A DNA stretch of 64,000 nt from Piliocolobus tephrosceles (Eukaryota; Chordata; Mammalia; Primates; Cercopithecidae), in NCBI RefSeq assembly GCF_002776525.5, contig NC_045441.1, positions 67,771,467-67,835,466 on the forward strand, read 5' to 3'. A model generated the notes under the pieces. It was not told where the DNA came from. It saw nothing but the letters and a program-made list of their open reading frames with translations, and did no database searches. The position numbers and the translations under genes are program-made. Of this stretch, positions 22,601 to 35,012 are shown one piece after another. Positions within the stretch are counted from its first letter, which is position 1. The number at the start of each line of letters is the position of its first letter.

Positions 22601-23656
22601 TCATAATTCCATATACAGCTTAGATTCTAGTCTACAGCAGCACTGTAGTTCTCCGTTACTGATTATAACAGAGACAGTGTTTTTTTTTTTTTTCTTTTCT
22701 TAGAAATCAAGAGAAAAAGTAAGATAAAGGAAAAATCTTCCTGAATTCAGCCTTGCCACGTGTCAGTTAAATTAGGCCACTTATCCAAAGTTCATCCTTG
22801 TTCACAGGGACAGATATTATATCTGTGGTCCTAGGATTTTCCTAACTACGGAGATAAAAATAAGACATTACTATTAAATATTCTTATACAGCATCACTGA
22901 AATACCTTAGTCATTTTGCTTTACCCTTTGACTTTATACACATATGCAAAATTATGAGCAATACACACATGGAAACACACACATGTGCTCTTGCATAAGA
23001 GTTCAGAAATCACTGCTTATATAAAGAACAAACCTACATCAGTATCAGCCAAGCATGTGGTTGAAGATCTTAGAGAAACTGAAGATAGAGCCAAATTTAG
23101 GAATCTGTGTGTCCTACCAACCATTTCTCTCAGTGCTGAATGAAATTGCAAAAAGTAGTCAGTTAAAGACCCCCACAGTCATGTAATCTTTTGTAGGCAG
23201 TTCCATAACATCTAAAAGTATCTTACCATCAAGAAAAAAAAAAAAAAAAGAAAAACCAGTAACCTTCCCACTGGAGTTTTTCATGCTTTCTGCTAAACAA
23301 TTTTCAGAACTAGATCCACACCAGCCAAAGAAAGTTATGAAGGCAAAGTAATTTCCTGTGAGATTTTGGTCACTAAATTGTGGCTGCCCCTAACTTTTGA
23401 GAGTCCCTTCCATTCATGGAATATTAGCCAACAAACCTTTAATTGGCAAAGGAACTCTTAGAATAAACCAGGCATTTTTTTCACACAAGATTTCACTCCC
23501 AAAACACACCCATCTGCATTCACATTCGATGTGCCAATCAGTAGCAGACACCAGCCCTGCCTTCAAGCTGGAGAGAGACAGAATTGCCCAGGATTTTGAA
23601 TGACACCCAATGCTAAATGGGTGAAGATAATAATTGGCACAATAGCTAAAGCCTGT
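19691..23656. other. Long AT-rich noncoding stretch without recognised genes
   Basis: Nearly 4 kb without an identifiable gene or clear young repeat. Open frames up to 89 codons (20342-20611, -) contain no domain. Short homopolymers lie at 22681-22693 (T) and 23234-23250 (A). Confidence 0.5.
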
Positions 23657-23740
23657 CCCATTACATCTATCCTCTTTGTGGCCACTACAGGAAGTTATCC
23701 CATTACATCCATCCCCTTTGTGGCCGCTACAGGAAGTTAT
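23657..23740 (+). repeat. 42-bp tandem duplication
   Basis: Two adjacent 42-base units (23657-23698, 23699-23740), each starting CCCATTACATC and ending ACAGGAAGTTAT, differ at three transitions. Because 42 is a multiple of three, both overlapping open frames (23414-23746 minus, 23600-23839 plus) stay open through it. Confidence 0.97.
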
Positions 23741-24538
23741 AAACACAGAATAAACAAATACTTCTTCACTATAGTTGGTACCTGGACAACAATCCCTGTA
23801 AGAAACATTCCTGGTGAACTGGTTTGGGCCAGGTTATAGTTAACAATAGTCTCCAAATATTTTTAATATTAACAAATAGACAACTGATGATTTATTGGTT
23901 AGGGTGTCCACGACTTATTTTATTCTTTATCATTTCCTTCACATTTTTCCCAAATGTAAGATAGCAGAAACATTTAAAAATTCATTTTTCCAACTGTGAT
24001 TTAAATTCCCACATTTGATATCTGAGACAGTCATGAAGTAGTTTAAGCAAAATAACAGATGACAGTAATTTAATTTAGCTCAGTTATTTGTAGACAAAAT
24101 TCTCAAATTTGAAAGCATGGTGGTTAAACTCCACAGTCACTCTACAGACAATTTCAAAACAAAATCATTATTAATATTAAGATCTGTGAACAGGAACAAC
24201 TACCACTTGCACAACTACCCCCCCTTCTTCATCTCCTCAAAAAAAGTCTGATTTATAGCCTTGCATGTAAGCACAGTTAACACTAGACTTAAGTTGTTCA
24301 GCTTTTAGAAAGCACTAGAAATGATATATTTTCCTAATAGGTTTGGATGAGTTCTCACATTTTTTTCATGCATTGGATGTGACCAGCCACATTAATGTAC
24401 TAGAGCACTCAAGCAATGCTTCAAATTGAACTATTAAACATATATGTTTTTAGTAACATGTAAAAGGATTCATGACTTATGGTAATAGATACATATTTCT
24501 TGAGTTAGTTCACTGAATGGAGATTTCTAACAAATCTT
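23741..24538. other. AT-rich noncoding DNA
   Basis: No gene or repeat recognised. Confidence 0.45.
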
Positions 24539-24553
24539 CTGATATAACACTCT

Positions 24554-24649
24554 TTTTTTTTTTTCTTGAGATGGAGTCTCACTCTGTCACCCAGGCTAGA
24601 GTGCAGTGACATGATCTCAGCTCACTGCAACCTCCACCTCCCGGGCTCA
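24554..24649 (-). mobile_element. 5'-truncated Alu (about 96 bp) with target-site duplication
   Basis: Only the T tail and about 80 bases of the Alu 3' end are present (GAGATGGAGTCTCACTCTGT to CACCTCCCGGGCTCA). It is flanked by CTGATATAACACTCT (24539-24553) and CTGATATAAAACTCT (24650-24664), so it inserted already truncated. Confidence 0.92.
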
Positions 24650-24664
24650 CTGATATAAAACTCT

Positions 24665-25259
24665 ATATTGCATCCCAGCATATTATGCATCCAAATGAAA
24701 TTTTGTATTTATCATAAGTATACTATTTTTATCCAGCAAAATATTAACAACTCTATGGTAGGCTATATTATAAAATTATAAATAAATATAAAAATGTATA
24801 TTAAAATATAATTAGTAAATATTAATGTATTATGAAAATGAAATAAATGTCTCATGTGATATTTAAAATTCAAACCCATGACAGTTTTCAAAAATGTTTT
24901 TACTTGATCCTACTCAATAGTAACCCTAATCTTAGAAAATATTCTGCAGAATTTCTATTTAAGAACATTGAATTCAAAATAGATATAGCTGACATCATGT
25001 GACATGTATGTTCATGTTGTTTGTATGTGTGCATGTGCAAGTTGGTTTGTGAAAGTGACTTAAGTTTGTCTTTATCTAATATTCTCCAGGATTAAGAGAA
25101 AAAATTGAACCAAAACTGCCTATGGTATTAATTCTTTTATATTGATTTGATTTATAGATTTTTAAAATAAATCAGTGTATAGTCAATTAACAAGACTGAT
25201 ATTCCCACAAATACAGCTTAATATTTAACATTCTACCTAAATCAGTCTCCCCTTCATAA
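24665..25259. other. Very AT-rich noncoding DNA
   Basis: No gene seen. The stretch 24760-24850 is almost pure A/T. Confidence 0.45.
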
Positions 25260-25540
25260 CACTTGTGATTGTCAAACCCTGTATGTTATTATTTTCCTTT
25301 TATTGTTTTATATACCACTTTGATATGCATAATAAAATGATTACCACAGTCAAGCAAATTAACATATCACTTTACATAGTTATCTTTGTTTTTTGGTAAG
25401 AGTAGCTAAAATCTACTCTTGGCAGATTTTCTCTACGCAATACTATCAACTATAGTCCTCATGCTGTATATTAGATCACTACTTTTTATCCTATATAACT
25501 TCAAGTTTGTAGCTTTTGTCTTATATCTCACCATTTTCTT

Positions 25541-25962
25541 TTTCACCTTTATTTTAGGTTCAGGGGTACATGTGCAGGTATGTCATATAGGTATATTGCA
25601 TGTTACAGGGGTTTGGGGTACAGATTATTTTGCCACTGAGGTAATAAGCATAGTACCCAGTAGGTAGTTTCTTGATCCTCACCCTCCTTCCACCCTTCAC
25701 CTTCAAGTTGACCATGATGTCTGTTGTTTCTTTCTTTGTGTTTATATGTCCTTGATGTTTAGCTCCCACTTGTAAGAATATGCAGTATTTGGTTTTATGT
25801 TCCTGTGTCAGTCTGCTTATGATAATGGTTTTCAGCTCCATGTTCCTGCAAATGACAATCTCGTTTTTATATGTAGTATTCAACAGTGTATTTGTACCAC
25901 ATTTTCTTTATCCAACCTACCAGTGATGGACATTCAGGTTGATTCCATGTCTTTGCTATAGC
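25541..25962 (-). mobile_element. Younger 5'-truncated L1 nested in the old L1
   Basis: TTCAGGGGTACATGTGCAGG, TAGCTCCCACTTGTAAGAAT and GTGATGGACATTCAGGTTGA are the antisense L1P 3' end. The target-site duplication ATCTCACCATTTTCTT (25525-25540) / ATCTCATCATTTTCTT (25963-25978) lies in host L1 sequence and proves nesting. Confidence 0.9.
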
Positions 25963-26144
25963 ATCTCATCATTTTCTTCTCTTTACATCTGGTAACCGTT
26001 ATTCTACTATTTCTATATATTGGACATTTTTTAGATTCCACATATAAGTGAGGGATCATGCAGCTTTTTTGTGTGTGGTTTATTTCACTTAGCATAATGT
26101 CCTCCAGGTTCATCCATGTTGTCCCAAATAACAGTATCTTTTAC

Positions 26145-26439
26145 TTTTCTTTTCTTTTTAGACAGAATCTTACTTTGCTGCCCAGGCTGCAGTGCAATGG
26201 TGCAATCTCAGATCACTGCACCCTCTGCCTCCTGGGTTCAAGCATTTCTCCCATCTCAGCCTCCTGAGTAGTTGGGATTACAAGTGCACACCACCACGCC
26301 CAGTTAATTTTTGTATTTTTAGTAGAGATGGGGTTTCACCATGTTGCCCAGGCTATTCTCGAACTCTTGACCTCAAGTGATTTGCCTGTCTCAGGCCCCC
26401 AGGTGCTGGGATTACAGGTGTGAGCCACCACATCCAGCC
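26145..26439 (-). mobile_element. AluJ/S inside the old L1
   Basis: A full Alu on the minus strand from a TTTTC-rich tail to CACCACATCCAGCC. Its divergence suggests an early insertion. Confidence 0.92.
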
Positions 26440-26995
26440 TCATCTTTTTTTAAAGTAGAATATTTCATTTATATATAAACTGCGATTTTAAACTGATCCA
26501 CCCACTGATGGACACTTAGGTTGTTTCCATACCTTGGTTATTGTGAACCACACTGCAACGATCATGAAAGCAGTCATCTCTATGAGGTGCTAATTTAATT
26601 TCAGTTGGGTTTACTGGGTCATATAGTAGAGTTTGAATTCTTTGAGCACTCCTCATGCTGTTTTCCATAATGGCTGTACCAATTTATATTCCCACCCACT
26701 GTGCACAAGTGCTTCACATCCTTGCCAACACCTGTTCTCTTTAGTCTTTTTGATAAATAGTCATTCTAACAGGTATGAGGTGATCTCATTGTGATTTTAA
26801 CTTGCATTTTTCTAATGAGAAGTGACGTTAAGCATCTTTTCATGTAACTGTTGGCCATTTGCATGTCTTCTTTGAAAAAGTGTCTATTTAGGTCCTTTGT
26901 TCATTTTTCAATTGGGTTTTCTTTTGTTGTTAACTATTAAGTTATATAAGCTCCTCATGTGTATTCTGGATGGTAATTTATTAGATTTGTGTATT

Positions 26996-27595
26996 TTAAA
27001 ATATAATGGAGCTCCAATAATGATGGTCTGAGTTGTACAAAGGGTTGTAGTAATGAAGAATGAGATGGAAGTATTTAAAGACTAATAGAAAACATTTAAA
27101 AATTTTGTAGCCTTAGATGAACATTTTAGTCCCTAATTGCAAATTTAAACATTATATGAAAATAATAACTTAGGTTTTAAAATGTCTTTGGTAATATTTA
27201 ACATTAATGACATATTAAGTACTTGAGAGGGCCTTATAAAACTACGTAAATTAGGGTAGGGTAATAATATTCTTTGTTTTCTGTATTTTATGATCCTTTG
27301 ACCTCTTGGGGGCCTTGTTAGTCAATGAGAATCTGCTCCTCCCAGGGCTAGTTAATGCCCAGAGTTAGCAAACAACTCCCCTGTGAGTATGCCTTTCACA
27401 CACAAACCAACAAATTCAAAGTCCATATTCTAACCAGCTCCTTCATCTCCTTCTCTCACACCAAACCAATAGTTCCTCCGCCCTAAGTCAGTCCAGGGCC
27501 AGGTGCTGGACAACTGCAACTCTCTCTGTATCCCAGAGTCCACTGAAGTTATTCCAACTATCCTATCCTATATGTTTACTCAAATTTACCTTTCC
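26996..27595. other. Noncoding DNA
   Basis: No gene or repeat recognised. Confidence 0.45.
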
Positions 27596-27961
27596 TGCAT
27601 TAGTTTGTTTTCACACTGCTATAAAGAACTACCTGAGACTGGGTAATTTATAAAGAAACAGATTTAATTGACTCACAGTTCCACATGGCTGGGGAGGTCT
27701 CAAGAAACCTACAATCATGGTGGAAGGTAAAGGGGAAGCAAGGCCACATCTTACATGGCAGCAGGAGAGACAGAGGGGGATGTGGGGCCCACCACACACT
27801 TTTAAACCATCAGATCTCTTGAGAACTCACTATCACAAGAACAGCAAGAGGGAAACTGCCCCCATCTCATCACATCCCACCAGTTCCCTCCCTCAACACA
27901 TTGAGCTTACAATTTGAGATCAGATCCCCTTTGTGTGGGGACACAGAGCAAACACAAATCA
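27596..27961 (-). mobile_element. MaLR solo LTR (MST group), antisense
   Basis: It begins TGCATTAGTTTGTTTTCACA and contains CTGAGACTGGGTAATTTATA, CCATCAGATCTCTTGAGAAC and ACACAAATCA, the exact reverse of a MaLR LTR. No internal sequence is attached. Confidence 0.93.
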
Positions 27962-27966
27962 TTGCC

Positions 27967-29962
27967 TCATTCATGTCTTCTCACGGAAATCACAATAAAG
28001 GCTCTGGGTCATAATTACCGTCACTCCTCTGCCTTCTGAATGACCCTGGGCCTTCCCCATGTGGCCCTGCATGGTGTGGCATGCCCCCTTTTCCTGGAGA
28101 GTATGAGTAACAAAATTCCCTTGAGTGGCATTAACCTCACTGGGTTTCAATCAGTCACCTCTACAAATTAAATCCTACTTACAACCAAAACAGATAGTAA
28201 TGCCAATGATAAATTATAAAATAAATACAACTTATTTCTGCATTTGCTTCACTTCTAGTAATGATTCTGTTAATAGTTTTTGTGCAAATTAGTTAGTATA
28301 CCTCTCCTGATTAGTCTCTGAACGGTTCTTTTTCTTCTCACCAAGTTGTTTGTTGTTCCTATTTCTTTCCCACTACCTATTAATCTATACTTGTTCCACA
28401 TGCTTGCCATTCTGTGTGTGCTTTTCTCATTTATGCTAATTTACTCATTCATACATTTACTTAGTCTATGACTTCATGAGACTAAAACTAAATTAAAATT
28501 TTATCAAGCTTATCTTATACCCTGTGAAAAGTCAAAGTCTAAATGGTATGTTAGTTCTTCACTGAATTAAAGGTAATTATATTGTAAGAACACAGCAGTT
28601 TTATTCCACTGGACAACTGTCTATACTTCTGTGAATTAGTCTCTAAAGCAGCCTTATAAGAATCAGAGTTCTCACAACCAGGACATCATTGTGTGAATCA
28701 AATAAACCTGTAGATATTATAAACCAAATATTTTCTTACTTGCTGTACTGTGTATCACTATAATATTTGTCCATCATGTTTGTTAGTGCACTTGAATCTC
28801 CCTTTTCCACTAGCTTGAAAGCCCTAGAATGAAGAGACTTCTGGTAAAGCCTAGCTGGGGCTTATAATCCCCCATAATCTTGTCCTAACTATATACACAG
28901 ATACAGAAGAAATTCAAAGTCAGGGGTTTACTCAGGGCATGTTTATCAGAGATGAGAAAACACCTATTGTGAAGACCTAAATATTTTAATGTCTTCTTTA
29001 TAGCTACTTTCCATTTTCATTTCTCAGAATCAGGCAGATTGATAGAAACAAGAGTAATTTTGAAGAAAGTGTCAGAATAACACACTGGGAAGACATAGGT
29101 ATGTATTACTAGAGTATCTTTTCTTGGTTCATATAGACATTAACTAGAGATTCTTGAAATGAATCTGGTTTATTTTAAGTTTGGTTGCCTACACACCCCT
29201 AGCACATTCTACCACACAAATGACAGCTTATACTTAGTAAAAGAGGCCACTTATTGAAAAGCTGATTATTTCCAAGAAAACTCCTTCACCCATTTCCCTG
29301 TTAAAATGAAAACAGAAGGACTAGACTTTTACAAATCATCAAAGGGATGCATTTCTGCTTTCTAAAGAAGGGAGGGTGGGCTGAATGTGACCCACCTTTC
29401 CTCACACATCCTCCCAATTTAGAGCTAGAAATTAAGATGTATAAGTATCTATAATAAGTATTTTCCCATGGGTATAAATGTTGAGACTATGAAGAGGGCA
29501 AAAAGTATGGCAACCTGACTCAAACACAGGCAACCTCCATCCCTATGTTATTTTCCTATAGGGCTGTATACATTGCTTACTCTTGGAGCAAGGTTATGTT
29601 GTTGGCATTCAGAGAACAGGTCCACAAATAATTATCCAAGGAATAGTGCAGTATTTTTTTTTTCTTTTAGAAGGCAAGATAATAGATTTTTATCCCCTGC
29701 TATAATTATGAAGAGTCTTTCCTTGTGCTATTTCTAAGCTTAGTCGGAAAAGATTTTAATATGACTTGACTATTGATTACAATGATAAACTTTCTACTGA
29801 TAAAATTTATTCTTAATATCTATCTTGCTTTATTAATGACATTAGCATATAAATCTGAAAATTTTCTTGTTATAGGTGAATAGTATATTTTTTCTCATAT
29901 TTTTTAAAGAAATGAAGTTTTATTCCTATATTAGTAACATATGATAAATATAAAACATTATT
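27967..29962. other. Noncoding DNA, about 2 kb
   Basis: No gene seen. The patch 28020-28085 is less AT-rich than its surroundings, without an assignable repeat family. Confidence 0.45.
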
Positions 29963-30282
29963 GCTGGGTGTGGTGGCTTATGCCTATAATCCTAGCACTT
30001 TGGGAGGCTGAGGTGGGCAGACCACCTGAGGTCAAGAGTTCGAGACCAGCCTGGCCAACATGGGGAAACCCCATCTGTACTAAAAATAACAACAACAACA
30101 ACAACATTTTAGCCAGGCATGGTGGCAGGCATCTGTAATCCCAGCTACTTGGGAGGCTGAGGTCAGAGAATCACTTGAATCCAGGAAGCAGAGGTTGCAG
30201 TGAGCCACAATCACGCCATTGCACTCCAGCCTGGGTGACAAGAGCAAGACTCCGTCTCAAAAAAAAAAAAAAAAAAAAAAAA
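29963..30282 (+). mobile_element. AluS element with (AAC)n linker
   Basis: A full Alu with 26-A tail. The middle A-rich linker has become AATAACAACAACAACAACAAC (split around 30086-30107), a young microsatellite born in an Alu. Confidence 0.94.
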
Positions 30283-30481
30283 TTGAGATGTTTTCCTCTT
30301 TTGAACCAAATCTTCAAAATCCAGTGTGTACTCTGTATTACAGTGCATTTCAATTCAGACTAGCTGTAAAGTGCTCAGTCACCATATAGACAGCATAGTC
30401 AGCTCTGTAGAGTTACAAAATTATATTAGAAGAATTCATGTAGAATTATATATGGATAAGATGATAGCAAAAATGAAAAGA

Positions 30482-30645
30482 AGGGGGTTGGGGGCTGGGG
30501 TAGGGATAGCATTAGGAGAAATACCTAATGTAAATGATGAGTCGATGGGTGCAGCAAACCAACATGGCACATGCATAGCTATGTATCAAACCTGCACGTT
30601 GTGTACATATACCCTAGAACTTACAGTATAATAAAAAAAATTAAG
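30482..30645 (+). mobile_element. 5'-truncated L1 3' end
   Basis: It contains the G-rich tract, GATGGGTGCAGCAAACCAAC, ATGGCACATGC and ACCCTAGAACTTACAGTATA, followed by an A tail. It is an L1P-type 3'UTR. Confidence 0.9.
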
Positions 30646-32163
30646 TAAACTTCTTGTAGATTTTCCTCAAGAAGGTAAATTTATCATTTACATTATAATA
30701 TTGGGAGCTTTTAAAAATTTTCCCACATTCCTCTTTCAGAGTACTTGATACCTCTTAAGTCAGTTCAAACTAGGAAGAATTCAATCATGTGTAATAACCA
30801 GTATAGGTAAGTTGCCACCTACAAGGTGCTTTCCATTGTCAGCCTGAATCTTGGTACCTTGAACACTGGTCTCTACAATTTTGTAATAAGGTGCTTACTA
30901 ATTGGATCAGTTTCATAAATTAAACATTCCATTCCTGATCTTTCCACCCACAGTTATTCAGCTAACCCAAACTTGAGATTTGTTCTCAGTAAGCCAACAT
31001 TTTTCCTTCTCTGTGATCCTGGAGTGTAACTGGTCTGCCATTCTTGAGAGGAAATTCTTATTAGTGATTACTGGTTACGTTTCCCCTTCAAAATCCATGG
31101 CTCATTAATCCCCATCAAAACAGCCCGAACAAAGTCATTTTTACTCAGCAGCAGATTCAGGCTGATCCAATGCACAGGGTAAGCTGGCAGCTGCTCAACT
31201 GAGATTTGAAGGATCCAAGAAGCCCTCTCTGGCTCCTGGTTCTCTCGTTTTAAAAAAACAAACAAAACCCCTATTATTCACCACAATGGCATTCTCTACT
31301 AGATCCAGATTTTACTGAAAAGGCAAATGTGGGAAAACATATTCGCCTGACTAGTATTCAGCGTAGTCCACATCCTGAATGATAAAAAAAAAATAATAAT
31401 AATTTTAGATTAGGGAAGAAATTAAAGAGAATTCATGACTTCTAGTGATGATGTTGCAATTAAGGACAGTGATAGACAAGGTGACTTGGGAGTGCACTGG
31501 TGACCTGGAATAGGTATGGGGACACAAGAGGGAGTCACTGAAAAGAAAAAAATTGAAATACATACATGAAGGAACAGCATTATTTCATAATTTTCTAATA
31601 GATCTGAAGTTGGAGATGTTTTGAATATATTTATTTGGTTTATGGATCTATTTTCTAAACTAGATTCTGATATTCCTAGAGAAGAACTTATCAAAGAAAT
31701 AAATAAGGTAATTTTTGTTACACATTCAAAAAGTAAAATAACTAAATTTACTTTAACCTTGTGTTATTTTGCTAATGAAGTAGCCAAATACTTTGCTATC
31801 TAAAAAACTGGATATTTCTTTCCTCTGCAACTTTCATAGAAAAATAGTCTTTTTCTATTTTTCTTCAAGGAGATACTGAATGCCCCACTTTTGAAAAATG
31901 TTCAGAGTCTTAAGGAATAATTTGAATGTTTCAGAAACTATAATTTGTTCCAGAGAACTAAGCAAGAAGGTCTATTGTGAGATTTTAAATACATTCTTAA
32001 TGGCTTCTAAATCCGCCTGTGAACAACATTAGTGTGAAATGTTATTTATTTAATCTAATAGAGCCATTACTCACAAAATGAAATGTGCAACTCCATCTCC
32101 TCAGAGAACAAGAAAGAGCTTCTAGGGTAAAGAACAGAACAGAGCTGTTATTTACGGGTACAG

Positions 32164-32198
<35 letters not shown>

Positions 32199-32599
32199 AT
32201 GAGTTGAACTTCCTCTCTCATGCCTACATGCGGAAAATAGAATCCACAGCAGAATTAGTTACCCAAATTCCTTTTCACAGTGTGCCTTTCCAGTGAACTC
32301 TCCTCTTCAGAAACTCCACAGCTGCTCACACAAATTAATTTTGCAATTAGGTTTTCTAGGAAACTGTTGAACTGCAACCCAGGCTGCTTTCTTTCTCGCT
32401 TATAAAACAGGCACTGTCCAGGAGTGATGATATGTGGGCTCTAGAGGTATGTCCATGAATCTGAACATGCTGCTCAAAAGAGAGCATCCTTATGGGTTAA
32501 GATCATAGTGATGATTTATTTTGCTTCTGTAAGGGAGCTATTATACATATGGAGGTGGTTGTACAGCAGAAGGTAAAATCTGCACATAGTAAGATGACA
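30646..32599. other. Noncoding DNA with an isolated A(30) run
   Basis: No gene seen. The A homopolymer at 32164-32192 has no retroelement body upstream. A 90-codon minus frame (31422-31694) and a 60-codon plus frame (31621-31803) show no domain. Confidence 0.45.
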
Positions 32600-33045
32600 C
32601 AGTAGTTAAACCTATGCTATGAAATCCGATAGGTGCAAATTCTAACTTGGCCACTTACTAGCTGGATGAAAGCAACCATCATTATTCTCAGGCTGTTTTG
32701 TGTATCAGTGTGTGTGATTGTCACAGTAACCCTTAAAACTACTATTATTCTTTATTTCAATGCAGAAACTGAGGCACAGAGAATGTAACTGTCCCGCATC
32801 TGAGAAATGGTGAAGCCTGGTTTAAATAGGAGCTGGTTACTGCAGAACGTGAGCTCTTAGCAAACATGTGGCTCAAGTAACAGAGACTTCTGACTCATTT
32901 TTTAGTTATTTAACCTCTCTTTTCTGTTTCCTCATCTGTAAAATGGAAATAAATATATGACCTGCCTCATGGAATTAAATGAGATCATGAATGTAATAAA
33001 TTGAGCACAATGCTGGACACTCAGCAAATAGTAAATTAGCTTTAT
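32600..33045 (-). mobile_element. Antisense MIR, split by another MIR
   Basis: The left piece (GCAAATTCTAACTTGGCCAC, TTACTAGCTGGATGA) and right piece (TATTTAACCTCTCTTTTCTG, CCTCATCTGTAAAATGGAAA, ATGCTGGACACTCAGCAAAT) are consecutive segments of antisense MIR, separated by about 200 bases of a sense MIR. Confidence 0.65.
32690..32865 (+). mobile_element. Sense MIR nested in the antisense MIR
   Basis: ATTGTCACAGTAACCC, TTCTTTATTTCAATGCAGAA, ACTGAGGCACAGAGAATGTA and AACGTGAGCTCTTAGC follow the MIR consensus order in sense orientation. Confidence 0.75.
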
Positions 33046-34705
33046 CAAATGCTTACCTTTCTTACAGTCAGTCTCTAGAGAACAATATATCTCTAAATGT
33101 TAATTAGACAAGACTGTTACATCTGTTTATTGGCCCAGACCTTCACAGCATCTCACCTTAACATAGTTGATGAGTGTCTCAAGCAAGTGTCACCTGATAT
33201 TGCAACTGTCAACTGTTATCATTGCAGCTGATGGTGAAACTGTCAACAGGCTATGTGGAATGATTAATGATGTGACAAAGAATAAATCCATGCTCACAAG
33301 CATGGTCTAAAGCCCTTTAACAGGTGAAATGATTGCTGGGACTTAGTATCTCTCCTATCTGAACCTTACTGAAAGGCAGATATTCAAAGCAACTTAGATC
33401 TTATAGTAGGTGGCAACATTAAAATATGCTGGCCTAAGTCAATACTCTGACCACATGCATTCTAGTGAGTAGGCTGACAGGATTGCATTGAGAGTTATGT
33501 GCACCTGCTCTTCTGCTTTTAGCAGGCAAATAATATGCAGTAGGGAAAGGAAGTTGGCCTAAAAATACACCATGAGAAGTCATTATTGGCATAAATCTCA
33601 AGAAGTATTTGGTGAAAGACACTGGGTTTTACACTGGGTTTTCCTATTATAAATGATTTTTGGGGAAAAAGTATCAAGACCTAATATATGTGTATAAAAA
33701 TACATTTATAAATAAAATGTGATAAAATGTGATCATTAAATAAGTCTACAGTTATAGATATTACTATGTAGTATCAGTCTTGAAAAAATATAGTACTTTG
33801 AAGGAAAAGAAATAAAATTTTGATTAATAACATGTCATTACTAGCAAAAGGTCAATGTTTTCCATTATTATTCCCTTCTCTTATATGGTTGATTTTTTCC
33901 TGAAACACTGCATTTAGCAAACAGGAATACTTTGGAGAGAAATAATATTGTAAAAGACATAAATTCTGATGACAAGCATATAATTTTCTAATTAATAATC
34001 CTGCTTGAATCTTTTCTGAGGGAAGATTCTTATTCTTACTTTTAAAACTACATACTAAAATGATAACTACGACAGACACCAATTATACTCACACATTAAT
34101 CAGGCCCAAACAATAAGTAATGTTAAAATGCATTAGTCACCATATACCATGAACTCAATTTTGTAATGACTGATTACTCAATAACTGGTTTACAGATTTC
34201 CAGTAGCTACAATTATTTGACTATATTAGCATGTTCCATTAGTATGATTTTATGAAAGTACATTTTATGACCTACCTGGCATGGGAAAAATCTTGAAATG
34301 TGTTTAATTAGAGAATATTCAAAGAAAATAATAAGAACATATCAATCTAATACCAAAAATATACGTTCTGGGCCATTAAAGAAAATTTGGTAGAAAAAAT
34401 TTTTCATCACACTTCCCCAGTACTCCCTGTGCATTGACCTTTTGTTGTGGATATACACATTTTTCACACATTAAATTTGTATTTAAGCCATCTAGCAATA
34501 CAGGATGCCAACAACCAATAATTTCACTGTAGGCAAAGGATGGCAAATTTGCAAAAGTAGATGTGTCACGAAGAATCACTTTTGTAGTCACATTACAAAT
34601 ATAGGGAGATCAGGGCCCACTGTCCTAGAGGAAGTATGCACAGAGATAGTTCTTTTTGCAGAGATTTAACAAAAGTACCTTTTTCTTTGCTTGCATTTCT
34701 ATCAA
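33046..34705. other. Noncoding DNA
   Basis: No gene or clear repeat recognised in 1.6 kb. Confidence 0.45.
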
Positions 34706-35012
34706 ATGTGTCTTGGGAGGGACCTAGCGGGGGAAGTAACCGAAGCATGGGGGCGATTTCCCCCATGTTATTCTTATAGTAGTAAGTTCTTATGATATCT
34801 GATGGTTTTATAAGCGGCTTCCCCCTTTGCTTCATTCTCATTCTTCTCTCTGCTGCTACCATGTGAAGAAGGACATGTTTGCTTTCCTTTTCATCATTAT
34901 TGTAAGTTTCCTGAGACCTTCTAGTCATGTGAAACTGAGTCAAACCTCTTTTCTTTATAAATTGCTCAGTCTCGGGTATAGCTTTATTAGCAGCACGAGA
35001 ATTGACTAATAC
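34706..35012 (+). mobile_element. 5'-truncated MaLR LTR
   Basis: It starts inside the LTR at GTGTCTTGGGAGGGACC and runs through AGCATGGGGGCGATTTCCCC, GATATCTGATGGTTTTATAA and CAGTCTCGGGTATAGC to GACTAATACA. The first quarter of the LTR is missing. Confidence 0.9.

Larger units (their letters stand above)
25260..26995 (-). mobile_element. Old antisense L1 (L1M/L1PB class), 3' portion
   Basis: Antisense 3'UTR phrases (CTCATGCTGTATATTAGATC) are followed, beyond two insertions, by ORF2 antisense such as TTCACTTAGCATAATGTCCT, TTTTCCATAATGGCTGTACC and TTTGAAAAAGTGTCTATTTA. It is interrupted by a younger L1 (25541-25962) and an Alu (26145-26439). It has no coding potential. Confidence 0.88.

Noticed and set aside
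32164..32192. Isolated A(30) run as the tail of a processed pseudogene
   Set aside because: No target-site duplication and no recognisable transcript body upstream.
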